Source: Elmis aenea (taxonomy: Eukaryota; Arthropoda; Insecta; Coleoptera; Elmidae). Taken from it: a DNA stretch of 64,000 nt. The position numbers were made by a program, and so were the translations under genes. The notes beneath the pieces were generated by a model that ran no database searches, was not told the origin of the DNA, and saw only the letters and a program-made list of their open reading frames with translations. How positions within the stretch are numbered: the stretch's first letter is position 1; each line of letters begins with the position of its first letter. The stretch spans positions 55,249,415-55,313,414 of the forward strand of contig OX393578.1 in assembly GCA_947652605.1 (NCBI GenBank), in the 5' to 3' direction. Of this stretch, positions 38,150-47,025 are shown in pieces.

Positions 38150-38710
38150 TAGGGGTGGGCGATATCCAAATTTCGATATCGAATATCGATATCGAAATTA
38201 TATCGATATATATCGATATATCGATATATCGATATATAGACATATCGATATATCGATATATCGACATATCGATTTATCGACATATCGATATATCGACATA
38301 TCGATATATCGGAATATCGATATATCGGAATATCGATATATCGATATATCGATATATCGGAATATCGATATATCGATATATCGGATTATCGATATATCGA
38401 CATATCGAAATTTCAATATAAAAGCGGCGCGAAGCTAAAAAAGTCGGTAAAAAAGTGAAAAAAGAGACTGGTGACATAAAAAAAAAAAAAAGCTTCTCGC
38501 CCTTAAAATATCGATATATCGGAATGTCGGAATATCGATATATCGATATATCGATATTCTGATATATCGATATATCGATATTCCGATATATCGATATATC
38601 GATATTCCGATATATCGATATATCGATATTCCGATATATCGATATTTCGATATATCGATATCAAAATTATATCGATATTTATCGATATATCGATATATCG
38701 CCCACCCCTA
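38150..38710. mobile_element. hAT-type foldback MITE built of TATCGA repeats (561 bp)
   Basis: The inverted ends are TAGGGGTGGGCGATATC and its complement GATATATCGCCCACCCCTA. They are flanked by a perfect 8 bp target duplication ATGTTCAT at 38,142-38,149 and 38,711-38,718, the hAT signature. The arms are almost wholly (TATCGA)n with CATATCGA, GGAATATCGA and similar variants. The centre (about 38,410-38,505) is unique and includes a poly-A run. All open frames here, on both strands, are repeats of ISIYRYID-type words and are not genes. It interrupts the Jockey LINE. Confidence 0.9.
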
Positions 38711-38718
38711 ATGTTCAT

Positions 38719-38932
38719 CCTTTTTAATAGCAGCTTTCAAAAAGCTTTGATGTTATAGGTAAAAGTGAAATTGGCCTATCTGATGTAATCTCATCGCTCG
38801 GTTTCCCCGGTTTTGGTAACCTTATTACTTCGGCTGTTTTCCATATAATAGGAACATATTGTAGTCGGAAAGAGGCATTTATTAGATTTGTAAGCTTTAC
38901 AATGCCTTTTTTTGGTAATCGCTTTAGGATCT
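38719..38932 (-). pseudogene. Jockey-type LINE, reverse transcriptase N-terminal segment
   Basis: The minus strand reads ILKRLPKKGIVKLTNLINAS, FRLQYVPIIWKTAEVIRLPK and PGKPSDEITSDRPISLLPI, the classic first RT blocks of a Jockey element. It joins at one side to 37,107-38,149 across the hAT insertion and at the other to 46,256 across the gypsy insertion. Confidence 0.9.
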
Positions 38933-40144
38933 TGTGACGCTTTTTTTTGTTTCTTTTCGGTTTTGCTTTCTTATATATATTTTTTTTAACTTAATCTTTC
39001 TCGGGCGCCAAATTTGTTGTAGGGGTTGTTTCCTCTATTCTTGTAGCTCTGTTGGAGAATGTAGATTCCAGGGGTCTCTCGTTGAATAAAACTTGGACGG
39101 TTTAAAATGGTTATCTTTATTATGGTTTCTTTATTTACATAATATACAATAATTGGTATAAAACAAATAATTAATACTCAAAAGATAATTGTAAAGCAGT
39201 TAATAATAATGGGGCCAGTATTTGTTTAATACAATTAGGGTTCAAATGAATTTAGATTCTCATTCTGATTTTGATTCTGAAGTCCGGACACGGGGTTACG
39301 GTATTGGTGAAATAATTAAAAAGTTGAAATTCGGACTTGGCTCTTTTAATCGTGTCGCACCTCCGCTCAAAAGAGACCAAGTACGGACTCAGGGTATGCT
39401 ACGATATAAGTAAAATAATTCAAAGGCAGGAATTCGGACTTAGCTATTTTGGTCGTGTCGCACCTCCGCCCAAACTAGACTAAGTTCAAATACTCGGACT
39501 TAGCTCTTTTAATCGTGTCACACCTCCGCTTAAAAGAGACTAAGTACGGACTCAGGGTATGCTACCATATCTGTAAAATAATTTCAAAGACGGGAATTCG
39601 GACTTAGCTATTTTGATCGTGTCACACCTCCGTTCAAACTAGTCTAAGTTCAAATACTCGGACTTAGCTCTTTTAATCGTGTCACACCTCCGCTTAAAAG
39701 AGACTAAGTACGGACTCAGGGTATGCTTTCATATGTGTAAAATAATTCAAAGACGGGAATTCGGACTTAGCTATTTTGATCGTGTCGCACCTCCGCTCAA
39801 AATAGTCTAAGTTCAAATATTCGGACTTAGCTCTTTTAATCGTGTCACACCTCCGCTTAAAAGAGACTAAGTTCGGAAATCGGATCGGGACTTAGAAAAC
39901 TCTTGGTCGTGTCGCACCACCGCCCAAGAGGTCTAACGGAAGGATTTTCTTACCTAGGTTTTACCCGCTCGTCTGTGAAAGAGAGCTCTATATAATTTGT
40001 ACCGGCGTTTTATACCCAAAATTTGTGGTGTGGGTAGGAGAGATGGTAACAGAGTAGGAAGATGATAACTCCCTACTTTGCGGCAGTGACGTCGAAACGT
40101 TATCGAAATATTTGTTTGCGGCGGTTTATCGGAATTTCGTTACA
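38933..40144 (-). repeat. 3' LTR of the gypsy element (1,212 bp)
   Basis: Direct repeat of 45,047-46,255. It contains a minus-strand TATAAAA (40,008-40,014), two minus-strand AATAAA motifs near 39,117-39,135, the hairpin array at 39,335-39,936, and an internal PBS-like word CTCGGGCGCCA near 39,000. The 63-codon frame at 39,222-39,413 is not considered a gene. Confidence 0.95.
39335..39936 (-). repeat. array of eight conserved-loop hairpins in the 3' LTR
   Basis: Seven hairpins of exactly 48 bp at 39,335, 39,438, 39,498, 39,602, 39,662, 39,765 and 39,825, plus a variant at 39,892-39,936. They form pairs with alternating gaps of 12 and about 55 bp (dimer period 163-164). In element sense the loop is GCGGAGGTG(T/C)GACACGA. 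The stem is ACTTAG/CTAAGT plus a second helix of about 9 bp. Stem changes are mostly matched on both sides (CTCTTTTAA with TTAAAAGAG, CTATTTTGA with TCAAAATAG, CTCTTGG with CCAAGAG, ACTTGG with CCAAGT). Confidence 0.85.
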
Positions 40145-40159
40145 TCCCCCTCTTTCTTC
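40145..40159 (-). promoter_or_regulatory. polypurine tract next to the 3' LTR
   Basis: In element sense GAAGAAAGAGGGGGA directly abuts the 3' LTR start TGTAACG. This is the expected plus-strand primer of reverse transcription. Confidence 0.85.
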
Positions 40160-40229
40160 GGGGAAAAAAAAATATTTTTTTTTTTCTTAAAGGCATTACG
40201 GCCATCACGGTAATGTGCAAAATTAATAA

Positions 40230-40625
40230 TCAAAAGTTACGGTTAACTGAATATCTCAAAACCCAAAAATAAAATAAAATAAACTTATTAGAACCCTTGG
40301 TAACAAAATGAACCTTAGATACTCGGTAATAAAATAAATAAACAAATAACATTTCAAATATAAATATCCGGTAATATAGTAAATAAATAAATAAATCACA
40401 CTTCTTAAAATTACTATATACAGTTATTAAGAGAAATGCTCTAAAATTGAAGCTTCTGGGCGTAATTGGTAACGCCGGTGGTGTGCCAGGTATTGGGGAC
40501 GTATCGAGCCATTGCATAGGACTGCTATTGTCATCCCGTGGTTTGACGGCCTCGGGATGGTGGTCTGCTGGCGTTCCCGGCAGTGGAGAGCGCGGCGTCG
40601 GTGATGGCGTCCGTGGAGGTTCCAT
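40230..40625 (-). CDS. possible third gypsy ORF, proline-rich
   Basis: A 131-codon frame starting 60 bp after the pol stop. The first half is rich in Pro, Ser and Thr (MEPPRTPSPTPRSPLPGTPA). The second half is hydrophobic and rich in Phe, Tyr and Leu (FLLITVY, LFIYLLYYRIFIFEMLF), which may only reflect AT-rich DNA. A pyrimidine tract ending TTTTTTTGTCCAG lies just before the ATG and could be a splice acceptor. No homology is recognised, and it is not evidently an envelope protein. It may be a chance frame. Confidence 0.3.
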   Translation of the reverse strand: MEPPRTPSPTPRSPLPGTPADHHPEAVKPRDDNSSPMQWLDTSPIPGTPPALPITPRSFNFRAFLLITVYSNFKKCDLFIYLLYYRIFIFEMLFVYLFYYRVSKVHFVTKGSNKFILFYFWVLRYSVNRNF

Positions 40626-40685
40626 ATTGCGTCTCTGGACAAAAAAATAATGTTAGCGGTTCGGAATTATGTAGGGAGCGGGGAG

Positions 40686-43600
40686 TTAGATGACGGGTTT
40701 TAAGTCCTTGATGTGGACTCGCTGCAGACGACGACCAGTGTGGTCGCGAAGATCGTATACCAGTGGAGATATCACCCTGGAAACGGTGTGGGGACCGGAA
40801 TATCGTGGGGCTAGCTTGGCTGCGAAACCTTTTGCGGCAGACGATAAGTGGCGTTCGACCTTCATCACTTTATCTCCCAGCTTGCATCTCCAGTCGCGTC
40901 GGCGTAGATTGTAATGTCGACTTTGGGACTGGAAGGCCTTTGCGAGGTTAAGTCGTACCAGGTCAAAATTTCGTCTAGTTTCTGTAGCCTATGGTTCCGC
41001 TCTTGAATATCGGGTCCTTTCGGAATATCGTCTGGGTCTTCATCGTGTCCGCGCTCTTGGAGCCCGTTCGGTATTTCTAGTTCTCGGCCGAAGTTAAGGA
41101 AGGCTGGAGTAAAACCGGTTGATTCATGCCGAGCGGTATTCATAGCCAGTGTAAATTCAGGAATGTATTGGTCCCACTTCCTTTGGTCGGCCTCACAATA
41201 TTGTGCTATCATAGTCTTGAGGGTTCGATTGACACGCTCCACGGGGTTGGCTTGTGGCGTATATGGCGGCGTAAATCGGTGTCGGATTCCAAATTCGGCC
41301 AGTAACGAACGAAACAGGCGGCTATCGAACTGTACTCCATTATCGGTTATCACTGTGCGTGGACATCCAAATCGCATAATCACCAGCTCTCTTAAGGCCT
41401 GGGTGACGGTGCTAGCGGTGGCTTTTCTTAACGGACGACATTCCACCCATTTTGTGAAGCGGTCTTGAAGCACGAAGAGGTAGTTATGGCCTTTGGCGGA
41501 GCGTGGGAGCGGGCCCACTAGGTCGGCGCTAACTGTTTCCCAAGGGCTATGGATCTTAGGAGGGTACATTTGTCCAGGAGTTTGTCGTTGCGACGGTTTA
41601 TATCTTTGACATTGATTACAGCGGCGTACGTAGTTAGCAATATCTTTAAACATTCGAGGCCAGTAGTAATTTTGTGCGATTCGCGTAATCGTTTTTGCAA
41701 TTCCCATGTGCCCAGCTGTAGGAGCGTCATGATGTTCGCGTAGTATTGCCTCACGGTCGGGTTCAGGGACGCACAGTTTCCAAGGCTTAGCCATATCCGC
41801 TTCACGGAGGTCTGTTGGTTCCCAAAAGTGCCGATGCAGCCGGTCGTCGATTAGTTTATAGTCTGGTGTCTTTTCAGGATGACGTTTAACTTCATTTACT
41901 TTCTGGGTATACCATGGACACTGGGGTACATTCGTAATAGCGCATAGCTCGCCGGCGTATGTTGGTTGCATATCTGGCAGCGGCTGTCGAGACAATGCGT
42001 CGGCCACCCGGTTAAGTACTCCACGTCGATATTTAATATCGAAATCAAATTGTTGTAAATAAACGGCCCATCGCGCCAGTCGTCCACTCGGATTGCGTAT
42101 GGAATTTAGCCATTTTAAGGACTGATGATCGGTTATTACGGTGAAGTGGTATCCTTCTAGATAGGGTCGCATCTTCTGGATACCCCATACTATGGCTAGG
42201 CACTCTTTTTCGGTAACAGAATAGTTTTTCTCTGCAGGATTGAGAGATCGGCTTGCATATGCTACTACATGGTCTGCATTGTCATCGTTTTGTATTAAGG
42301 CGGCTCCAAGACCTTTTTCTGAGGCGTCGGTTTGCAAAATGAATGGCTTGGTAAAATTGGGACAGGACAGGACTGGGGCACACGTCAATTTTGTTTTAAG
42401 CGTCTGGAAGGCCTCTTGTTGTTCGGTACCCCATAACCAACGACTTCCCTTCCGTAGTAGTTTAGTTAACGCAGCTGTAACATGTGAGAACGATGGAATG
42501 AATCGTCGATACCAGGAGGCGATACCCAGGAACCGGCGGAGATCGCGTACATTCTTGGGTGCGGGTATTTGTAGAATGGCAGCTACGGTATCCGGGTCGG
42601 TGTGAATGCCTTCAGCTGTCACTACGTGGCCTAAGTACTTCAATGTTCGTCGGCAGAAGTGGCATTTATCGGGGTTTAGTTGTAGATTAGCTTTACGAAG
42701 GCGATCGAACACTTCTCGTAGATTATTTAAGTGTTCTGTGAACGTCCTACCTAGAACTATGATGTCGTCTAGATAGGCAAAGGCCTTGGGCTCCATGTCG
42801 GGTCCAATTATTGAATCTAAGAGGCGCTGGAACGTGGCAGGAGCTGCATGTAATCCAAAGGGCATAACCTTGAACTGATACAAACCGCGGCCAGGGACGG
42901 TAAAGGCTGTAACGGGTTTGCTTGCCGTGGTAAGCGGTATCTGCCAGTACCCTTGCTTCAGGTCCAGGCTAGAGATGTAACGGGCTTCGCGGAGTTTGTC
43001 TAAGATAGCACTGATGTAGGGTAATGGATATGCATCTTTTATCGACACTTCATTAACTTTGCGAAAATCTACGCAGAATCTCGGTTGCCCATCTTTTTTA
43101 CGAACGATTACAACAGGCGAGCTCCAGGGGCTGTTAGACGGTTCAATAATATTTTCAGCGAGCATTTTGTCCACTTCTTCGTTTATAGTTTGCTGCATTA
43201 CTGGATTTTGGGGTCGGTAGCGTTGCTTAATAGGGGTCGGATCGGAGAGTCGGATTTCGTGTTCCACTAGGTCTGTAGTTCCTTTTGCACTCGCAAATCG
43301 AGGTAGTTCTTGTGCCAAGAAATGTTGGAGATGCTCTTGTTCGACGGGCGATAATTGATCTTTATTATCGACGAATACAGAAGCATTTTGTAACGGCTGT
43401 TCGGTTGTATGTCCGCCATTCGGTTTAACGGACCGGCTAGTAATATTAATTACTGTTTGACGCTTGCTTAATACGTCCATACCCAATACCATGTCTTGTA
43501 CTAGCGTCGGAAGATACAGAAAGGTGTCGGTTACCCATTCTGCGTTCATATTGTAACAAATTCGGTACATCTGGTCGACGCGTTGCGTAGAACCATTCGC

Positions 43601-44017
43601 TAGCTGGACCTGGTGCTCTTTTAGTTGACTTACTGAGGGATCGTGCAGGTTACAATATTCGGCTACACGTCGGCTGATGAAGGAACAGGTGGATCCGGTG
43701 TCAACTAGAGCTCGGAAGGATTGATTTTTAATGTGAATTGGAATAAAAAGGCGGTTATCGGATTCTTGGCAACTAGTGGAAGCGAGGGTGGAGTTCTTTA
43801 GGATTATTGCGGAGGGTTGTTTGTAGCGGGCCTTGGTGTGCAAAGATTGGCGAGGCCCGGTGGGTTGCCAATCTTGACGGCGTTTCCCGGTGCTTGCGTT
43901 ACGCCACAACAGTTCCTCGTGAGTACGCCTGGTTGCCCACATCTCGAACAGAAAAGTTTTGGAGGTAGTCGGCAGTTGAACCGCAGATGGCCTGACTGAC
44001 CACAGTTCCAGCAGCAC
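40686..44017 (-). CDS. pol: gypsy Pol polyprotein (protease-RT-RNase H-integrase), one frameshift near the end
   Basis: The open frame to 40,865 has 1,050 codons. Its first 70 or so overlap gag out of frame and are probably not translated. Numbering from the first Met: aspartic protease ALVDTGS at 103-109, reverse transcriptase with YLDD at 415-418, RNase H with TDAS at 563-566, and an integrase HHCC finger (HHDAPTAGH to CNQC, 762-803). The DDE core has Asp about 832, Asp about 892 in TDNG, and Glu about 927 in PQANPVERVN. The normal C-terminal domain (KLGDKVMKVERHL, then APRYSGPHTV to HIKDLKPVI, stop at 40,686) is in another frame. The change of frame lies near 40,975-40,985 and looks like a single lost base. 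Catalytic residues are present but the tail is disconnected. No chromodomain is visible. Confidence 0.92.
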
Positions 44018-44934
44018 CGCTCGCGGCTATAATTGGGACTTTGCCTTAGGGGCGTGGCAAACGATGCGCGGCCAACATTATCTCTTGCAGCCGCGTTTTG
44101 GCTATCTGACAGCGCTGCAAGTTTAATAGGACGGTACTGGGTTTTATCGGCGGCTTCCGTTCGCTTTGAAGTTTGAGCGGCCAATTCTTTTTGTAGTTGC
44201 TCGTGCTCTTCGATTTTTCTTAACAATTCAGGTATTGTGTTAAAGTCGGATTGACGGATATATTGACGATATTGGGGCAGGAGATTTTTATATAAACGGT
44301 TTAATATTTGTTGCGGTGTCAACAGGCCTTGACGTCTTATTAATGTTTGTAGAGCGAGCAGGTATTCCTTACCAGTCTCGTGCGGGCGTTGGCATCTTCG
44401 GCTGATTTGTTCATCTAAGTTCAGCCTGTAGTCGGATGGTAAGAAAAAACCTTCGAAGTCGTTTAAAAAGTGGTTCCAGGTACGCCAGGACTGTTTATTG
44501 TTTCGAAACCATAGCAGGGCATCGTTGCGGAATAGTTCGGGCAGCGCGTGAAGAAGTTGGCGGTCGGTATAGCCGTAGCATTCTCGCAGTTCTTCTACAC
44601 GCTCCAGGAAGAGGACAGCGTCCGTCTTGCCGTCAAAATGGACGTTCCATTTTCGTATTTGATCACAGACGTTGGCCACAGTTTCGGTAGCGGTGGATAG
44701 GACCTGGGGCTTGGTGGACTCTTTGTCATTCTCGCCGGTTCGTAGGAACAAACTAAGCCGTTGTCTCATCTCTTCGACGCGACCATTAGGATCCAGGTTG
44801 AACTTTTTCAATTCGTTGCTAAGTTCGTCCTTGCGTAGTTTATAGAGCCAGCCCACCTTAGTGTCGGCACTCTCTAGGCCATAGCCTTCGCCTTCGGAAT
44901 CGCTGGCTACGGATTTTGTCTTTGAATTTGCCAT
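43804..44934 (-). CDS. gag: gypsy Gag polyprotein
   Basis: A 376-residue open frame that starts 112 bp inside the 5' LTR edge. It would form the particle and bind element RNA. Residues about 25-70 (GWLYKLRKDELSNELKKF, then GRVEEMRQRLSLFL) look like a SAP-type helical motif. The middle (about 90-250) is a retrotransposon Gag domain with ALLWFRNN and WNHFLNDFEGFFLP. Near the C-terminus are two zinc knuckles: CWNCGQSGHLRFNC, a proper CCHC, and CSRCGQPGVLTRNC, where the usual His position is not matched. The frame is intact. Pol follows in the -1 frame with overlap, so ribosomal frameshifting is likely, although no clear slippery heptamer was seen. Confidence 0.92.
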   Translation of the reverse strand: MANSKTKSVASDSEGEGYGLESADTKVGWLYKLRKDELSNELKKFNLDPNGRVEEMRQRLSLFLRTGENDKESTKPQVLSTATETVANVCDQIRKWNVHFDGKTDAVLFLERVEELRECYGYTDRQLLHALPELFRNDALLWFRNNKQSWRTWNHFLNDFEGFFLPSDYRLNLDEQISRRCQRPHETGKEYLLALQTLIRRQGLLTPQQILNRLYKNLLPQYRQYIRQSDFNTIPELLRKIEEHEQLQKELAAQTSKRTEAADKTQYRPIKLAALSDSQNAAARDNVGRASFATPLRQSPNYSRERCCWNCGQSGHLRFNCRLPPKLFCSRCGQPGVLTRNCCGVTQAPGNAVKIGNPPGLANLCTPRPATNNPPQ

Positions 44935-45025
44935 TATTGTACCTACTATTAATGTATCGTACGGTGCGTTCAGAATCTAACCGGCCCTTGCCCCTGTTCG
45001 TCGGTATGTACCGTACGGAATTTGA

Positions 45026-45043
45026 GTCCCTGCTCGGGCGCCA
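45026..45043 (-). promoter_or_regulatory. primer-binding site, tRNA-Lys type
   Basis: In element sense TGGCGCCCGAGCAGGGAC starts three bases after the 5' LTR. It is complementary to the 3' end of a tRNA-Lys, as recalled for animal tRNA-Lys. It would prime minus-strand DNA synthesis. Confidence 0.8.
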
Positions 45044-45445
45044 AAATGTGACGCTTTTTGTTTCTTTTCGGTTTTGCTTTCTTATATATATTTTTTTTAA
45101 CTTAATCTTTCTCGGGCGCCAAATTTGTTGTAGGGGTTGTTTCCTCTATTCTTGTAGCTCTGTTGGAGAATGTAGATTCCAGGGGTCTCTCGTTGAATAA
45201 AACTTGGACGGTTTAAAATGGTTATCTTTATTATGGTTTCTTTATTTACATAATATACAATAATTGGTATAAAACAAATAATTAATACTCAAAAGATAAT
45301 TGTAAAGCAGTTAATAATAATGGGGCCAGTATTTGTTTAATACAATTAGGGTTCAAATGAATTTAGATTCTCATTCTGATTTTGATTCTGAAGTCCGGAC
45401 ACGGGGTTACGGTATTGGTGAAATAATTAAAAAGTTGAAATTCGG

Positions 45446-46047
45446 ACTTGGCTCTTTTAATCGTGTCGCACCTCCGCTCAAAAGAGACCAAGTACGGACT
45501 CAGGGTATGCTACGATATAAGTAAAATAATTCAAAGGCAGGAATTCGGACTTAGCTATTTTGGTCGTGTCGCACCTCCGCCCAAACTAGACTAAGTTCAA
45601 ATACTCGGACTTAGCTCTTTTAATCGTGTCACACCTCCGCTTAAAAGAGACTAAGTACGGACTCAGGGTATGCTACCATATCTGTAAAATAATTTCAAAG
45701 ACGGGAATTCGGACTTAGCTATTTTGATCGTGTCACACCTCCGTTCAAACTAGTCTAAGTTCAAATACTCGGACTTAGCTCTTTTAATCGTGTCACACCT
45801 CCGCTTAAAAGAGACTAAGTACGGACTCAGGGTATGCTTTCATATGTGTAAAATAATTCAAAGACGGGAATTCGGACTTAGCTATTTTGATCGTGTCGCA
45901 CCTCCGCTCAAAATAGTCTAAGTTCAAATATTCGGACTTAGCTCTTTTAATCGTGTCACACCTCCGCTTAAAAGAGACTAAGTTCGGAAATCGGATCGGG
46001 ACTTAGAAAACTCTTGGTCGTGTCGCACCACCGCCCAAGAGGTCTAA
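45446..46047 (-). repeat. array of eight conserved-loop hairpins in the 5' LTR
   Basis: The identical array, 6,111 bp from the first. It lies between the predicted LTR start site (about 46,090) and the AATAAA motifs (about 45,230-45,246). If the LTR promoter and polyadenylation assignments are right, the hairpins are in R and so occur at both ends of the element RNA. Confidence 0.85.
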
Positions 46048-46118
46048 CGGAAGGATTTTCTTACCTAGGTTTTACCCGCTCGTCTGTGAAAGAGAGCTCT
46101 ATATAATTTGTACCGGCG

Positions 46119-46125
46119 TTTTATA
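46119..46125 (-). promoter_or_regulatory. TATA box of the gypsy 5' LTR
   Basis: TATAAAA in element sense, within GGGTATAAAACGCCGG. It is the only strong TATA-like word on that strand in the LTR besides TTATATA 20 bp further on. The function is an inference. Confidence 0.45.
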
Positions 46126-46255
46126 CCCAAAATTTGTGGTGTGGGTAGGAGAGATGGTAACAGAGTAGGAAGATGATAACTCCCTACTTTGCGGCAGTGA
46201 CGTCGAAACGTTATCGAAATATTTGTTTGCGGCGGTTTATCGGAATTTCGTTACA

Positions 46256-46790
46256 ATCTCTTCAGTAGTTAAGTCGAATCCAGGTGCTTCTTTGGGATTG
46301 ACATGTTTCTTTAATACTTCTTTTACTTCCTTTGGAGTATTTAATTTTATGTTTTCGTTTTCATTAATTTCATCTGGATAATCGATTTCAATCTGTTCAG
46401 TATATGGTTGAAAAGTATTTTCTAAGTATTCGGCAAAGGCTTCCACTTTTTGTTTAGCATCCCTTGCCCATGTTCTGTCCTCTCTGCGGATTGGTGGGAT
46501 ATGTTTTATTGGTTTGTTGATCTTTTTAGCAGCCTTCCAAAGTGAGTAGTCGGTGCTTTTGTCGTCCGTTAATTCACATAAGTATGTGTTGACAGATTCG
46601 TTTTTTATTTTATTTTGTAATTGTTGCATTAGATTATTTAACCTAATTTTGTTCTCCGTTGTTCTAGATCTCTGCCTTCTAGCTTTTCTTTTTCCTTGAT
46701 TAGTTCTCGTATTTCTTTAGGATAATTGTTCTTCTTTCAAATGTTCGATTGTTCTTATTGGCACATTTAATTGATGTCTCTAACCGAACT
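46256..46790 (-). pseudogene. Jockey-type LINE, segment upstream of the RT
   Basis: A 130-codon frame starting at 46,629 contains LWKAAKKINKPIKHIPPIR, AEAF-like AFAEYLENTFQPYT and NPKEAPGFDLTTEEI, the region just before RT block 1. The reading continues at 38,932 on the other side of the gypsy element. The ATCT target duplication (46,256-46,259 and 38,929-38,932) supports this. Before the Met the frame carries on with shifts (LIKEKRKARR-like words near 46,690), so it is decayed. Confidence 0.85.
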
Positions 46791-46894
46791 CTAATTGAAA
46801 ACCTTTCCCATATGTTCCTTCATCTGGGAATACTTGTAAAACAATTGTGAACGGAAGTATCAATCTCTTCCTCAGTCAAGAATGTTCTAGCCTG

Positions 46895-47025
46895 CAAATT
46901 TCCAAATAATAACCACCGCACGCCAAGTCAGGTGAGTACGGTGGATGCTCAAATTCTTATAATAAAATCAAAAATTTGTTAAGTATGAGAAGGTGCATTA
47001 TGATGAGTTTTGCTGAATACTTCAG
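46895..47025 (-). pseudogene. mariner transposase fragment
   Basis: The minus strand reads THHNAPSHT, a stop and QIFDFIIRI, then in the next frame EHPPYSPDLACGGY. These are the second and third catalytic regions of a mariner transposase (HHDNAPSHT and HPPYSPDLAP in the family). The Asp of the HDNA motif is missing, as are flanking domains and termini. A relic only. Confidence 0.6.

Larger units (their letters stand above)
38933..46255 (-). mobile_element. Ty3/gypsy LTR retrotransposon (7,323 bp)
   Basis: A full-length element in minus orientation: 5' LTR 45,047-46,255, primer-binding site, gag, pol, a possible third frame, polypurine tract, 3' LTR 38,933-40,144. The flanking 4 bp duplication is ATCT (38,929-38,932 and 46,256-46,259). 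LTRs begin TGTAACG and end GCGTCACA in element sense. By eye they are identical except for eight versus five T after GACGC, which points to a recent insertion. The host site is inside an old Jockey LINE. Confidence 0.95.
45047..46255 (-). repeat. 5' LTR of the gypsy element (1,209 bp)
   Basis: Same sequence as the other LTR, three T shorter. In element sense it would carry the promoter: TATAAAA at 46,119-46,125 with transcription expected to start some 30 bp further, near 46,090. The expected R region would then include the hairpins at 45,446-46,047. Confidence 0.95.

Noticed and set aside
38139..38718. Several 60-100 codon frames on both strands rich in ISIYRYID words
   Set aside because: They are translations of the TATCGA microsatellite, which is open in many frames.
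39222..39413. 63-codon frame present twice (also 45,333-45,524)
   Set aside because: It lies in both LTRs and overlaps the hairpin array; the identity is explained by LTR duplication.
41163..44690. Plus-strand frames of 60-121 codons across gag-pol
   Set aside because: All are shadows of the minus-strand gag and pol frames.
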